A stretch of DNA of 64,000 nucleotides from Actinomyces timonensis DSM 23838. Its GTDB lineage: Bacteria; Actinomycetota; Actinomycetes; Actinomycetales; Actinomycetaceae. The notes beneath the pieces were generated by a model that was given only the letters and a program-made list of their open reading frames with translations, ran no database searches and was not told the DNA's origin. This document shows positions 16,220 through 25,126 of the stretch, one piece after another. The stretch's first letter is position 1. Each line of letters begins with the position of its first letter. A program made the translations under genes and the position numbers. Location: the NCBI RefSeq assembly GCF_000295095.1, contig NZ_JH806634.1, positions 421,092 to 485,091 of the forward strand. The letters are read 5' to 3'.

Positions 16220-17248
16220 ATGAGCACGGATTTGCAGGCGGCGCTCAAGCACCGCTCCAAGGCGAGCCGGGCGCAATCGCGCCTCGCCTGGTTCCTCATC
16301 GCCCCGACGATCCTCGTCCTGGGAATCGTCATCGTCATCCCCGTCATCCAGTCCCTCTACCAGTCCTTCTTCGCTCCGCCCGAACTGGACAAGTCGACGG
16401 GATTCTTCGGCGACGCCGAGCGCTTCGTCGGATTAGAGAACTACACGAAGATCTTCACCGGCTCCGGTGACCGCTTCTGGAACGCGGTCTACAACACCAC
16501 GCTCTTCGGCGTCGTCACCGTGGTCCTCGAGACGCTCCTGGGCGTCGCTATGGCGATCATCATGCACAGGGCCATGAAGGGGCGCGGCATCGTGCGCGCC
16601 TCGATCCTCGTGCCCTGGGCCATCCCGACCGCCGTGTCCTCCATCCTGTGGGCCTGGATCTTCAACCAGAACGGCGTCGCCAACGCCATCCTCGGCCACC
16701 ACATCATGTGGGCCTCCGGCGACCTGACGGCGAAGATGGCCATCATCATCACCGACGTGTGGAAGACCGCCCCCTATATCGGGCTGCTCACCCTGGCCGG
16801 CCTGCAGGTCATTCCCGACGAGGTCTACGAGGCGGCCAAGATCGACGGCGCCACCACATGGCAGCGCTTCACCCGGATCACGCTTCCCCTGGTCAAGCCG
16901 GCCCTCGCCGTCGCCGTCCTCTTCCGCGCCCTGGACGCGCTCAGGATGTTCGACCTCCCCTACATCCTCATCGGGCCCCGCAAGGACAGCGTCGAGACCA
17001 TCTCCATGCTCGTCCAGGACGAGGCCTCCAACCTGCGCTACGGCTCTGGCGCTGTCTACGCGCTCATCCTCTTCCTCTACGTGTTCGCCTTCGCCCTGGC
17101 CTTCACCAAGATCACCCACGCGGACCTGGGCACGGGGCCTGAGAAGAAACGCAAGAAGAAGAGGAGCGACGGGAAACTGCCGGCCTCGGCCTTCCTGCCC
17201 AAGCGCACCGCACCGGCGTCGGCCGCCGCAGAGAGGAGCGACTCATGA
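16220..17248 (+). CDS. ABC sugar permease, SugA/MalF type
   Basis: The 342-residue product has about six membrane segments and the permease EAA loop EVYEAAKIDGATTWQRFTRI near residues 200-220. An N-terminal segment (RLAWFLIAPTILVLGIVIVI) and a first periplasmic loop with FVGLENYTKIF are typical of the SugA/MalF subunit. The C-terminus is extended by about 45 basic residues (KKRKKKRSDGK and beyond). Its stop overlaps the start of the second permease by 4 bases. No ATPase gene is in the operon; actinobacterial CUT1 systems commonly share one (MsiK/SugC-like) encoded elsewhere. Confidence 0.88.
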   Translation: MSTDLQAALKHRSKASRAQSRLAWFLIAPTILVLGIVIVIPVIQSLYQSFFAPPELDKSTGFFGDAERFVGLENYTKIFTGSGDRFWNAVYNTTLFGVVTVVLETLLGVAMAIIMHRAMKGRGIVRASILVPWAIPTAVSSILWAWIFNQNGVANAILGHHIMWASGDLTAKMAIIITDVWKTAPYIGLLTLAGLQVIPDEVYEAAKIDGATTWQRFTRITLPLVKPALAVAVLFRALDALRMFDLPYILIGPRKDSVETISMLVQDEASNLRYGSGAVYALILFLYVFAFALAFTKITHADLGTGPEKKRKKKRSDGKLPASAFLPKRTAPASAAAERSDS

Positions 17249-18120
17249 GCGCCACCGCATCGACCACGCCCGCGATCGAGCGGCCGAGCAAGAAGCACTC
17301 CTGGGGCGAGATCGCCTCGACCTTCGGGATCGTCCTCATCGTCATCTACTGCCTGGCGCCGTTCTACTGGATGCTCGTGTCCTCCCTGCGCCCGGACACG
17401 GAGATCTTCGACAACTCCTGGTGGCCCGCCCACCCCTCGCTGGAGAACTACAAATCGGTCTTCTCCTCGGGGAACTACTTCGGGCAGGGCCTCATCAACT
17501 CCCTCATCGTGTCGATCGTCGTCACGATCGTCGCCCTGGCCGTGGCCACCTTCACCTCCTACGCCCTGGCCCGCCTCGACTTCCGGGGCAAGGGGATCCT
17601 CCTCATCGTCGTGCTGGCGACCTCCATGTTCCCCCTCGTGGCGATCATGGTGCCGCTGCTGAAGAACTTCACCGACTGGGGCTGGATCAACACCTACCAG
17701 GCGATGATCGTCCCCGACCTGTCCTTCTCACTGCCCCTGGCGGTGTGGAACCTGACGAGCTTCTTCCGCCAGATGCCCCAGGAGCTCGAGCAGTCCGCCA
17801 TGGTCGACGGCTGCACCCCCGGGCAGGCCTTCCGCAGGGTCATCCTGCCGATTGCCGCGCCGGGCATCTTCACCACCGCGATCATCATCTTCATCGGCGC
17901 TTGGAACGAGTTCCTCGTGGCCGTCACGATGATCAACAAGCCGACGATGCAGCCCGCCACGGTGCTGCTGTCGAAGTTCACCGGCGACTCGCAGTTCAAC
18001 ACCCCGTTCGGCTCCCAGATGGCCGCCGGTGTCATCATGACGATCCCGCTGATCATCATGGTGCTGCTCTTCCAGCGCCGGATCGTCGCCGGGCTCGCCG
18101 CGGGCGGGCTCAAGCAGTGA
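17245..18120 (+). CDS. ABC sugar permease, SugB/MalG type
   Basis: The 291-residue protein has six hydrophobic segments and the EAA motif ELEQSAMVDGCTPGQAFRRV at about 180-200. The opening FYWMLVSSLRPDTEIFDNSWWP and the final GLAAGGLKQ are hallmarks of the MalG/SugB half of CUT1 importers. The start codon overlaps the SugA-type stop (ATGA), so the two subunits are translationally coupled. A very strong terminator hairpin follows. Confidence 0.88.
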   Translation: MSATASTTPAIERPSKKHSWGEIASTFGIVLIVIYCLAPFYWMLVSSLRPDTEIFDNSWWPAHPSLENYKSVFSSGNYFGQGLINSLIVSIVVTIVALAVATFTSYALARLDFRGKGILLIVVLATSMFPLVAIMVPLLKNFTDWGWINTYQAMIVPDLSFSLPLAVWNLTSFFRQMPQELEQSAMVDGCTPGQAFRRVILPIAAPGIFTTAIIIFIGAWNEFLVAVTMINKPTMQPATVLLSKFTGDSQFNTPFGSQMAAGVIMTIPLIIMVLLFQRRIVAGLAAGGLKQ

Positions 18121-18144
18121 GCGCCTGATCCCCGGCTCAGACGG

Positions 18145-18184
18145 CGTCCGGCCCGCCTCCCCGACATGGGAGGCGGGCCGGACG
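18145..18184. terminator. perfect 17-bp hairpin terminator
   Basis: Bases 18145-18161 and 18168-18184 are exact complements around cgacat. It lies between the rightward permease and the leftward acetyltransferase, so it probably serves both. It is one of the strongest hairpins in the window. Confidence 0.85.
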
Positions 18185-18203
18185 GCTGCTCACGGCATGT
18201 GCC

Positions 18204-18863
18204 TCAGTGGCGCGGCGCGAACGTGGAGTCGTCGAGGGAGCGGATGACGCGGGCGGGGTTGCCGACCGCCAGCGAGTAGGCCGGCAGGTCCTTGACGACG
18301 ACGGCGCCCGCGCCCACCACGCAGCCCTCGCCGATCGTCACCCCCGGGCAGACGATGACGCCGCCGCCCAGCCACACGTTGTCCCCGATGGTGATCGGGT
18401 CGGCCGCCTCCAGGCCCGCCTTGCGCGCGGTGGGCTCCAGCGGGTGGACTGGGGTGAGCAACTGGACGCCCGGCCCGATCTGGCAGTGCGCGCCGATGCG
18501 GATCTCGGCGACGTCGAGGGCCACGAGCCCGTAATTCGCGAAGGTCCCGTCCCCCACCGTGATCCGGTCCCCGTAGTCCACGCGCACCGGCGGCAGCAGC
18601 TTGCAGCCGCGGCCCAGGCCCGGGATGGCGGCGCGCAGGTGCTCCTCGGCTCCCGGCTCGCCGAGGTTGAAGGCCTCCTCGTAGAGGTGGAGGGCGCGGC
18701 GCGCGGCCGAGGAGATGCGGGAGTTCTCCGGGTCGTCGGCCACGTACCAGTCGCCTGCGATCATGCGCTCGCGGTTGGTGCGCTCGTCGCCGACGAAGAA
18801 AAGGGCGGCCTCGGGGAAGCGCTCGGAGGCGCCGGCTGGCTGGGTGCTCTGGGTGTCTGCCAT
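18204..18863 (-). CDS. maltose/galactoside-type sugar O-acetyltransferase
   Basis: The 219-residue product has the N-terminal helical maltose-acetyltransferase domain (TNRERMIAGDWYVADDPE, residues 28-45). A left-handed parallel beta-helix of hexapeptide repeats follows: NYGLVALDVAEIRIGAHCQIGPGVQL, then DNVWLGGGVIVCPGVTIGEGCVVGAGAVVVKDLP. The catalytic His is in LLTPVHPLEPTARK. It transfers acetyl from acetyl-CoA to sugars, perhaps detoxifying non-metabolised glucosides. An N-terminal extension of about 25 residues precedes the usual start. It lies next to an alpha-glucoside importer. Confidence 0.85.
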   Translation of the reverse strand: MADTQSTQPAGASERFPEAALFFVGDERTNRERMIAGDWYVADDPENSRISSAARRALHLYEEAFNLGEPGAEEHLRAAIPGLGRGCKLLPPVRVDYGDRITVGDGTFANYGLVALDVAEIRIGAHCQIGPGVQLLTPVHPLEPTARKAGLEAADPITIGDNVWLGGGVIVCPGVTIGEGCVVGAGAVVVKDLPAYSLAVGNPARVIRSLDDSTFAPRH

Positions 18864-18959
18864 GGGAGCGAGCCTAGCCAGTGGCGGCCCGATCCCTGGT
18901 GGGACCGGGCCGCCACTCGTGCGATGAGCCGCCGCGGCTACTGGAGGGCAACTGCTGGC

Positions 18960-19646
18960 CTACTGCTGCCAGGTGAGCACCACCCTGCGGTTGGCCGCCT
19001 TGCCCTCCTCGGACACAGAGCCGTCCTCCTTCGTCTCCGAGGCGGCCGGCTCGGTCTCGCCCTTGCCGGAGGCCGTCACCTTGAGCCCGGGGGACTTCGA
19101 GGTGAGGTAGTCGGCCACGGCCTGGGCCCGCTGCTCGGAGAGGGTCTGGTTATGGGCGTCATCGGCCACCGAGTCCGTGTGGCCCACGACGGTGACTTCG
19201 GATGGGGGAGTACCGCCCCAGCCGGAGACGATCGAGTCGAGCACCTGGGTGGCGCGCGGGGTGAGTGTCGCGGAGTCGACGTCGAAGGTGACGTCGTTGG
19301 ACAGCGTCGCCGTCGTCGTGTTGCCGACCTTGCTCGTGCTCACCGCGCCATCGGCGCTGTCCACCGGTGCGACGAAGTCGAGGACCGGCGGGGCGAAGTC
19401 GAGCACCGGGGCCGCGGTATTCGTGACGGTGGACGCGGCCTCCGGGGGAGCCGCCTGGGTGAGCGAGGGAAGGGTGGACGCCTGGGGCGAGTACTTCGAG
19501 GAGTCGTCGGCGCTCGGGGTGGGGGTGGCCGCGCTCGCGGCGCCCCCGAGGGCGAGAGCGCCAGCGAGCGCGAGAGCCCCGGCGAGGGCGACGACGAGGG
19601 CCGCCATGCGAGCCGGCCTTAGGTGGGCTGTGGCGATGGCGCTCAT
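18960..19646 (-). CDS. OmpA-domain exported protein
   Basis: The 228-residue product has a signal peptide (hydrophobic 17-36, cleavage near ASA-AT), a low-complexity Ser/Thr/Pro region, and a C-terminal OmpA-like domain with VTVVGHTDSVADD, LSEQRAQAVADYL and the closing NRRVVL. OmpA domains bind peptidoglycan meso-DAP-type stems through the conserved Asp and Arg. Its start overlaps the stop of the upstream lipoprotein gene by 4 bases, so the two products probably act together in the envelope. In a Gram-positive this is presumably a wall-bound protein, not an outer-membrane one. Confidence 0.85.
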   Translation of the reverse strand: MSAIATAHLRPARMAALVVALAGALALAGALALGGAASAATPTPSADDSSKYSPQASTLPSLTQAAPPEAASTVTNTAAPVLDFAPPVLDFVAPVDSADGAVSTSKVGNTTTATLSNDVTFDVDSATLTPRATQVLDSIVSGWGGTPPSEVTVVGHTDSVADDAHNQTLSEQRAQAVADYLTSKSPGLKVTASGKGETEPAASETKEDGSVSEEGKAANRRVVLTWQQ

Positions 19647-20359
19647 CGTGTCACCGTCACATTGCTGAAGGTCCCCGCGCCCGGAATCGCGACATCCACG
19701 GTGGTGACGCCGTCGGGCAGGGCCGCGAAGGAGGTCTGGAGGACCATCGTCCGCCCGTCGTCGACGAACGCGCTGTTGAGATTGCCGGAGCACAGGCAGC
19801 CGCCGGCGGTGTCATAGGCGGCGCGGTAGACCTTCTGGTTCGTGGTGTCGGTGAGGTAGACGCCGTCGGTGTTGTCGCCGTTCACGCTGTCCTCGGACTT
19901 ATGGCCGGAGGAGTCGACGGGGTACTTGTACTCGCCGTCGGAGAAGAAATCGCCGACCTGCCAGTTGCTGCTCCCTCCATTGCCGGTATTCGTCGCCGAG
20001 AAGACCACTGTGGTGACGGATCCGCTCACGGTCACGGCGTTGAGCGTGACGGTCAACGGGGTTTTGCCATCCGTGGTGGTGCGTGAGTCGATGCTCGGGA
20101 GCTCGGTGGAGACGTCGATCGGCTTATCCGCGCCGGCATTGGCGGCGGTCAGCTCGAGGACCTGGGCGACGGCGGGATCGGCGGCCGGTGCCTGGGCAGT
20201 GGTGCTGGTGGCTTCGTCCTTGCCACCGATATTGCAGGCCCCCAGGCTCGCCGCGCTGAGCGCGGTGATGACCGCGACGCCCATGAGTGCGTGGCGGCGG
20301 CGCGCGGGGCGCGACGGAATGGGCTGGCTGCTGCGCTCATCGACAGCGGTGCGGTTCAT
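19643..20359 (-). CDS. lipoprotein with beta-sandwich domain, partner of the OmpA protein
   Basis: The 238-residue product has a basic N-terminus, a hydrophobic helix (ALMGVAVITALSAASLGAC) and a lipobox Cys near residue 42. The mature part contains TVTLNAVTVSGSVTTVVFSA and SSNWQVGDFFSDG strands, then AAYDTAGGCLCSGNLN with a CLC pair that may form a disulphide. AAGGAGGATCCC precedes ATG 20357-20359. Lipoprotein plus OmpA-domain pairs are common in actinobacteria, but their function is not established. Confidence 0.7.
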   Translation of the reverse strand: MNRTAVDERSSQPIPSRPARRRHALMGVAVITALSAASLGACNIGGKDEATSTTAQAPAADPAVAQVLELTAANAGADKPIDVSTELPSIDSRTTTDGKTPLTVTLNAVTVSGSVTTVVFSATNTGNGGSSNWQVGDFFSDGEYKYPVDSSGHKSEDSVNGDNTDGVYLTDTTNQKVYRAAYDTAGGCLCSGNLNSAFVDDGRTMVLQTSFAALPDGVTTVDVAIPGAGTFSNVTVTR

Positions 20360-20471
20360 GGGATCCTCCTTAAGAGATGGGCACGCGAGGGCCTTCGATT
20401 CCCTGGCGCGGTGCGGATGCCTCGAGGCTAGGAAGAATCGTGGCCTGGCTGAATGGGAAGGATGCTCCGAT

Positions 20472-20523
20472 TCCACGGGGACTCCCCAACTCCACGGGGA
20501 CTACCCATCAACTCCCCGTGGAG
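20472..20523. repeat. repeat cluster in the divergent lipoprotein/alpha-glucosidase promoter region
   Basis: The word tccacggggact occurs at 20472-20483 and again at 20491-20502, 19 bases apart. The second copy can also pair with 20513-20523 (ctccacgggga against tccccgtggag, 11 bp, perfect, 12-base loop). Three near-identical sites in about 50 bases between divergent genes suggest cooperative regulator binding, with a hairpin as the alternative. Nothing else was recognised between 20360 and 20643. Confidence 0.5.
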
Positions 20524-20643
20524 TCGCCCGGGCGTCGCCGCGGCGCCTCACGCGGAGGCCTCCTCGCGGCCCTCCGCTCATCCGCTCGCGCGCTGCTGCT
20601 CGAAACGCTGCGCTTCTGCCCTGATCGCGGCAGAATCGCCTCT

Positions 20644-22497
20644 ATGAGCTTCCCCCCGATCGTCACCTCGCCCCAGCATGTCGGCACCGACGCCGACTGG
20701 TGGCGCCACGCCGTCGTCTACCAGATCTACCCCCGCTCCTTCCAGGACACCAACGGCGACGGCGTCGGGGACATCCCCGGCATCACCTCCCGGCTGGACT
20801 ACCTCGATTCCCTGGGGGTCGACGTCGTCTGGCTCAGCCCCGTCTACCGCTCCCCGCAGGACGACAACGGCTACGACATCTCCGACTACCACGACATCGA
20901 CCCCGCCTTCGGCACGCTGGCCGACCTCGACGCCCTTATTGCCGGGCTGCACGCCCGCGGCATGAGGCTCGTCATGGACCTCGTCGTCAACCACACGAGC
21001 GACGAGCACCCCTGGTTCGCCGAGTCGCGCGCGGGCAAGGACAGTCCCAAGCGCGACTGGTACATCTGGCGGCCCGCCCGCGAGGTCCCGAGCCTGGAGC
21101 CCGGCCAGCCCGGCACCGAGCCCACCAACTGGGGCTCGTTCTTCTCCGGGCCCGCCTGGCAGTGGGACGAGGAGACCGGTGAGTTCTACCTCCACCTGTT
21201 CTCCCGCAAGCAGCCGGACCTCAACTGGGAGAACCCCGAGGCGCGCCGCGCCGTCTACGACATGATGACCTGGTGGCTGGACCGCGGCGTCGACGGCTTC
21301 CGCATGGACGTCATCAACCTCATCTCCAAGACCTACCCACTCGCTGACGGCGCCCAGGGGCCGGGGGACCTCTTCGGGGACGGCTTCCACGCCGTGGCCA
21401 ATGGGCCGAGGATCCACGAGTTCCTGGCGGAGATGAACCGGGAGGTCCTCGCCCCCCGCCCCGGGCACATCATCACCGTGGGGGAGACCCCCGGGGTGCG
21501 CCTGTCCGACGCGCCCCTCTACACGGGCTCCGATCGAGGCGAGCTCGACATGGTCTTCCAGTTCGAGCACGTGGGGCTCGCTGACGGGCCTGGCGGCAAG
21601 TTCGACCCCATTCCCGTGGACCACGTGGCGCTCAAGGAGAACCTCGCCTCCTGGCAGGGAGCCCTCGCGCCGGAGGAGGGGCCGGACGGCTCGCTCACGG
21701 AGCGCGGCTGGAACTCGAACTACTGGGACAACCACGACCAGCCCCGCGCGGTCTCCCGCTTCGGGGATAACGCTCCCGAGCTGCGGGCGATGAGCGCCAA
21801 GACCCTCGCCTCCGTCCTCCACATGCACCGCGGCACGCCCTACGTCTACCAGGGCGAGGAGCTGGGCATGACGAACACGGTCTTCTCCTCCCTGGCCTCC
21901 TACCGGGACCTGGAGTCCCTCAACCACTACCACGAGCGCGTGGCCGTGGGCGATGACCCCGCCGCCGTCTTCGACAGCCTGCGCACCAACTCCCGCGACA
22001 ACGCCCGCACCCCCGTGCAGTGGGAGCCGCTCCCCGGCGCCGGCTTCACCACGGGGGAGCCCTGGATCCCCATCGCCCCCAATGCCGACGAGGTCAACGC
22101 GGCCACTCAGGTGGGGGTGCCGGGCAGCGTCTTCGAGCACCACCGCGCGCTGATCGCCCTGCGGCACGCCGAGCCCGCGATGGCCCTGGGGACCTTCCGG
22201 CTCCTCGACGCCGCCAGCCCCGGCACCTGGGTGATCCTGCGCTCCTGGAAGGGCGCCGACGGCGCCACGCGCCAGCTCCTCCTCCTGGCCGCCTACGGCC
22301 GCACGCCCCTTGATCTTGCCGAGGGAGGCCCGCTGCGGGCACGGCTCGCGGCCGAGGGCCTGGACCTCTCCGAGTGGGCCGACGCCGAGCGCGTGCTCTT
22401 CGCCTCCCTGCCCGCGGACAAGGCGGGCGTCCTCGGCCGGGGCGCCCCCGACCGCTTGGAGGCCTGGGACTCCCTCATCCTGCGCCGGACCCTGTGA
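20644..22497 (+). CDS. GH13 alpha-glucosidase (oligo-1,6-/maltase type)
   Basis: The 617-residue enzyme shows the GH13 conserved regions in order: WWRHAVVYQIYPRSFQDTNG at the start, DLVVNHTSDEH, DGFRMDVINLI (nucleophile Asp), IITVGETPGV (acid/base Glu) and YWDNHDQPRAVSRFG (transition-state Asp). The QIYPRSFxDxNGDGxGD loop binds calcium. It hydrolyses terminal alpha-1,4 or alpha-1,6 glucose from short oligosaccharides, maltose or trehalose-derived sugars in the cytoplasm. It lacks a signal peptide. Together with the ABC importer 2.5 kb upstream it would complete an alpha-glucoside pathway. ATG 20644 gives the family's usual N-terminus. Confidence 0.9.
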   Translation: MSFPPIVTSPQHVGTDADWWRHAVVYQIYPRSFQDTNGDGVGDIPGITSRLDYLDSLGVDVVWLSPVYRSPQDDNGYDISDYHDIDPAFGTLADLDALIAGLHARGMRLVMDLVVNHTSDEHPWFAESRAGKDSPKRDWYIWRPAREVPSLEPGQPGTEPTNWGSFFSGPAWQWDEETGEFYLHLFSRKQPDLNWENPEARRAVYDMMTWWLDRGVDGFRMDVINLISKTYPLADGAQGPGDLFGDGFHAVANGPRIHEFLAEMNREVLAPRPGHIITVGETPGVRLSDAPLYTGSDRGELDMVFQFEHVGLADGPGGKFDPIPVDHVALKENLASWQGALAPEEGPDGSLTERGWNSNYWDNHDQPRAVSRFGDNAPELRAMSAKTLASVLHMHRGTPYVYQGEELGMTNTVFSSLASYRDLESLNHYHERVAVGDDPAAVFDSLRTNSRDNARTPVQWEPLPGAGFTTGEPWIPIAPNADEVNAATQVGVPGSVFEHHRALIALRHAEPAMALGTFRLLDAASPGTWVILRSWKGADGATRQLLLLAAYGRTPLDLAEGGPLRARLAAEGLDLSEWADAERVLFASLPADKAGVLGRGAPDRLEAWDSLILRRTL

Positions 22498-22526
22498 GGG
22501 GAAAGAGTCGCACGTAGCATGGGTGC

Positions 22527-23564
22527 ATGGAGACAGCGCGCCTGACTGAGCTGCGGCTCACCCGCTTCAAGTCCTTCCGGAATGCCGTCGTGCCCCTGGG
22601 GGAAATGACCCTGCTCACCGGCAGGAACTCTAGTGGTAAGTCGAATGTCCTCGACGCGCTGGACGTCCTGTCGCGCCTGGCCACGCCCGAGCGTCTGCGC
22701 GATAGCCTCGATGGCCGCCGTCGCGAGGGAGGACCGGTGCGGGGCGGATCGCGAGGTCTGGCACCGCATGGTGAGAGTTCCTTCGCCCTCGGGTGCACGG
22801 TGCGCGTGAACGGTGAGGCTGGCGCCGTCGACTACCTCTACGACATCGAGGTTGAGGTCGAGCCGGAACCGAGGGTTTCGGGTGAGACGCTCCGACTCTG
22901 CGACACCGACCAGCAGGGCGCGGCCTCCCTGTTCACAGCTCGACCCAGTGATGACCCGGAGAAGTTGATCCTCGCGGTTGGGCCTTTGCAAGCGCTCACG
23001 TTGCCGAGATCCAGCACTGCGCTGTCTTTCCTGGGCGGAGTTGAGTTCATCTCCCGTGATCCTCGGAGCGCCAAGGCCGCCGACGTCGTTGTTCAAACGC
23101 TCCGGAGCGCGGTGATCCTGAATGCGGACGCGACCAGTATGCGTGACTATGTCTCGCAGGGCCGCAGGGAGATCGAGCCGGATATGGCCAACCTGTCGGC
23201 CCTGGCGCATCTCATGAAAACCGAATTCCCAATTCTTTTCGGCAGGATGGAGATGCTCGCCCGGGAAGTCGCAGGGTGCCCTGTCCAATCACTCGACTTC
23301 GTCACGGCGGATGACGGCCGTGATGTCCTGCTCGCGCTCAAGGAGTCCGAGACCGCTCGCACAGATGCCCGGTCGATGAGCGATGGTCTCTTGAGATTCC
23401 TCGCCATCGCCGCTGCCCTCCTCTTCGCCCCCCAGAGCGCTCAGGGAGAGTTGGGGGGGAATGGGCAATCTCCTGCAGTCCGCGTCCTCGCCATTGAGGA
23501 GATTGAGAATGGCCTCCATCCCTCGCACGCCGCTCGCCTGTTCGAACTCATTGTCGAAGGATAG
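22527..23564 (+). CDS. AAA family ATPase, C-terminally truncated
   Basis: The 345-residue product starts LTELRLTRFKSFRNAVVPLGEMTLLTGRNSSGKSNVLDAL in consecutive parts, an SMC/OLD-like ATPase head with Walker A GRNSSGKS near residue 33. Near the end SMSDGLLRFLAIAAALL (signature) and VLAIEEIENGLHPSHAARLFELIVEG (Walker B) are present. The frame then stops at 23562. Homologues go on for 60-80 residues with a THSP-type switch and C-terminal strand, so the end is missing. A PIN-like frame without its start follows at once. Such ATPase plus nuclease pairs are typical of defence modules; here the pair looks inactivated by a deletion. Confidence 0.7.
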   Translation: METARLTELRLTRFKSFRNAVVPLGEMTLLTGRNSSGKSNVLDALDVLSRLATPERLRDSLDGRRREGGPVRGGSRGLAPHGESSFALGCTVRVNGEAGAVDYLYDIEVEVEPEPRVSGETLRLCDTDQQGAASLFTARPSDDPEKLILAVGPLQALTLPRSSTALSFLGGVEFISRDPRSAKAADVVVQTLRSAVILNADATSMRDYVSQGRREIEPDMANLSALAHLMKTEFPILFGRMEMLAREVAGCPVQSLDFVTADDGRDVLLALKESETARTDARSMSDGLLRFLAIAAALLFAPQSAQGELGGNGQSPAVRVLAIEEIENGLHPSHAARLFELIVEG

Positions 23565-23970
23565 CGAGGAGAGACGCGAGATACTGCAAGACCTCGCGGC
23601 GCGGACGAAGGCCGGGCATCTCTTCCTCCTGTCCATCACCGCGGTCGTCGAGGCGGGGAACCACATCTGCCAGTCCAGCGGCGACCGTCGAGCGGCTGCG
23701 GAACGATTCGCGAGCATCCTCGAGATGGTTATTGGGGGCAAGAGCCCATGGGCGCTCGACGAGGTCCAGTGGGACGGGGCCTTCCTCCAGGCCTTCCTGA
23801 ATGGTGACGGCACAGGGGCGTCGTGGATCGACCTCGCGGGGAACAGGACCATGGGCGGCGGCGACCTCAGCATCCTCATCGAGCGTCAGCAGTACTGCGA
23901 GCGGACCGGGAGGCCCGTGTCCGCCGTCGGCATCTGGACTACGGACAAGCAACTGCGGCCATACGCCTGA
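23461..23970 (+). pseudogene. PIN-like nuclease, N-terminally truncated
   Basis: From about 23550 this frame reads SEERREILQDLAARTKAGHLFLL, then ITAVVEAGNHICQSSGDRRAAAERF, and ends GVRIW-like as SAVGIWTTDKQLRPYA. This resembles the second and third acidic blocks of PIN-domain proteins (a central E in VVEAGNHI and a terminal TTDKxL). The first strand with the N-terminal Asp is absent. The codons from ATG 23461 to about 23550 are only a shadow of the ATPase gene in another frame. The likely story is a deletion that fused the two genes out of frame. Confidence 0.55.
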
Positions 23971-23974
23971 GGGT

Positions 23975-25114
23975 TTATCTCGCCGACAGGGCGAGGGGGA
24001 CGGTCTGCCAGCCGCCGAGCGGCCATTGCTCGCGCACGGGCGCCTCGGGCCCCGGGGCGAGGGCGAAGCGCTCCAGGAGCGCGCGCAGAAGGACCCGCAG
24101 CTCCAGCGTCGCCAGAGGCCGGCCCGGGCAGACGTGCGGGCCGACGCCGTAGACGAGGTTGCTGGCGGCATTCCGCTCAGGCTCGAAGGCATCCGGGTCC
24201 TTGAAGACCCCCGGGTCTCGGTTCGCGCTCGTCCAGTCGAGCACGACCTGGTCCCCGGTCTCCAGGCGGTGCCCCGCCACCTCCACCGGGCAGGTGGCGG
24301 CGCGGCGGTTGAAGGTGAAGGGGTCGTCGATGCGCAGGACCTCGTCGATCGCGGCGTCCAGGGCGCCGTTGTCGAGGGGGCGCCAGGCATCCTGCTGCTC
24401 GGGGCGCTCTGCGAGCCACTGGCACAGGACCCCCGCGCACAGGGCGAGCGAGCCCAGATCCCCGCCTGTCACGTTGCGCAGGATCGAGACGACCTCCGCC
24501 TCCTTGAGGCCGCGCCCATCGCCCGAGCGCAGTCCCAGCAGCCGGGCCGTCACCGTCGGGGCGATGGACTGGCGCGCCGCCCGGATCTGCCGGCGCACGA
24601 TGCCCTCGAAACGGGAGGCGACCTCCGCGGTGCGGGCGAGCTCGCCCGAGCGCGTCGCCTCATGGTTGTCCCGCATCCACTCCAGCAACTCGCCCTCGAT
24701 GCCCGGATCCCATCCCAACCAGGCGCACTGGGCGCGCACCGCGTAGACCGATCCCAGATCCTCCACCGCGCACAGCCGCGCGCCAGGGGTGAGCTCGCTG
24801 ACCAGATCCGCGGCGACGCGCTCCAGGACCGGGCGCAGGCGCTCCATCTCCGCGGGTGAGAAGAGCGGGTCCAGTAGGGCACGGACGCGGCGGTGCTCCT
24901 CGCCGTCGAGGCCGTTGGGGACTTGGAGGAAGCGCGAGACGTGACTGGAGTAGGTCTCAGTGTCCGCCGCGATGCGCCTGACCTCCTCATGGGAGCGCAC
25001 GACGAGCCTGCCCCGGGGATCGAGCCCGGCAGTGTCGATGGGGTCGGCGGGCTGGGCGGGGGAGGAATGAGGACCGGCAGGGACACGATGTGAGTCCATG
25101 GTCACAGTATTCAC
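23975..25114 (-). CDS. cytochrome P450
   Basis: The 379-residue protein has the haem loop YGVGPHVCPGRPLA near residue 330 (F to Y change at the first position of FGxGxHxCxG), the ExxR motif in AAIDEVLRIDDPF, and FEPERN. The I-helix acid-alcohol pair is unusual: NVTGGDLGSLAL has Asp-Leu where most P450s have Glu/Asp-Thr. Monooxygenase chemistry may therefore differ, for example peroxygenase or desaturase use. The start is GTG 25112-25114; ATG 25099 is an alternative. It follows a ClC gene by 12 bases. No ferredoxin or reductase gene lies nearby, so the substrate and partner are unknown. Confidence 0.87.
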   Translation of the reverse strand: MNTVTMDSHRVPAGPHSSPAQPADPIDTAGLDPRGRLVVRSHEEVRRIAADTETYSSHVSRFLQVPNGLDGEEHRRVRALLDPLFSPAEMERLRPVLERVAADLVSELTPGARLCAVEDLGSVYAVRAQCAWLGWDPGIEGELLEWMRDNHEATRSGELARTAEVASRFEGIVRRQIRAARQSIAPTVTARLLGLRSGDGRGLKEAEVVSILRNVTGGDLGSLALCAGVLCQWLAERPEQQDAWRPLDNGALDAAIDEVLRIDDPFTFNRRAATCPVEVAGHRLETGDQVVLDWTSANRDPGVFKDPDAFEPERNAASNLVYGVGPHVCPGRPLATLELRVLLRALLERFALAPGPEAPVREQWPLGGWQTVPLALSAR

Positions 25115-25126
25115 CGGTGGCGGCCT

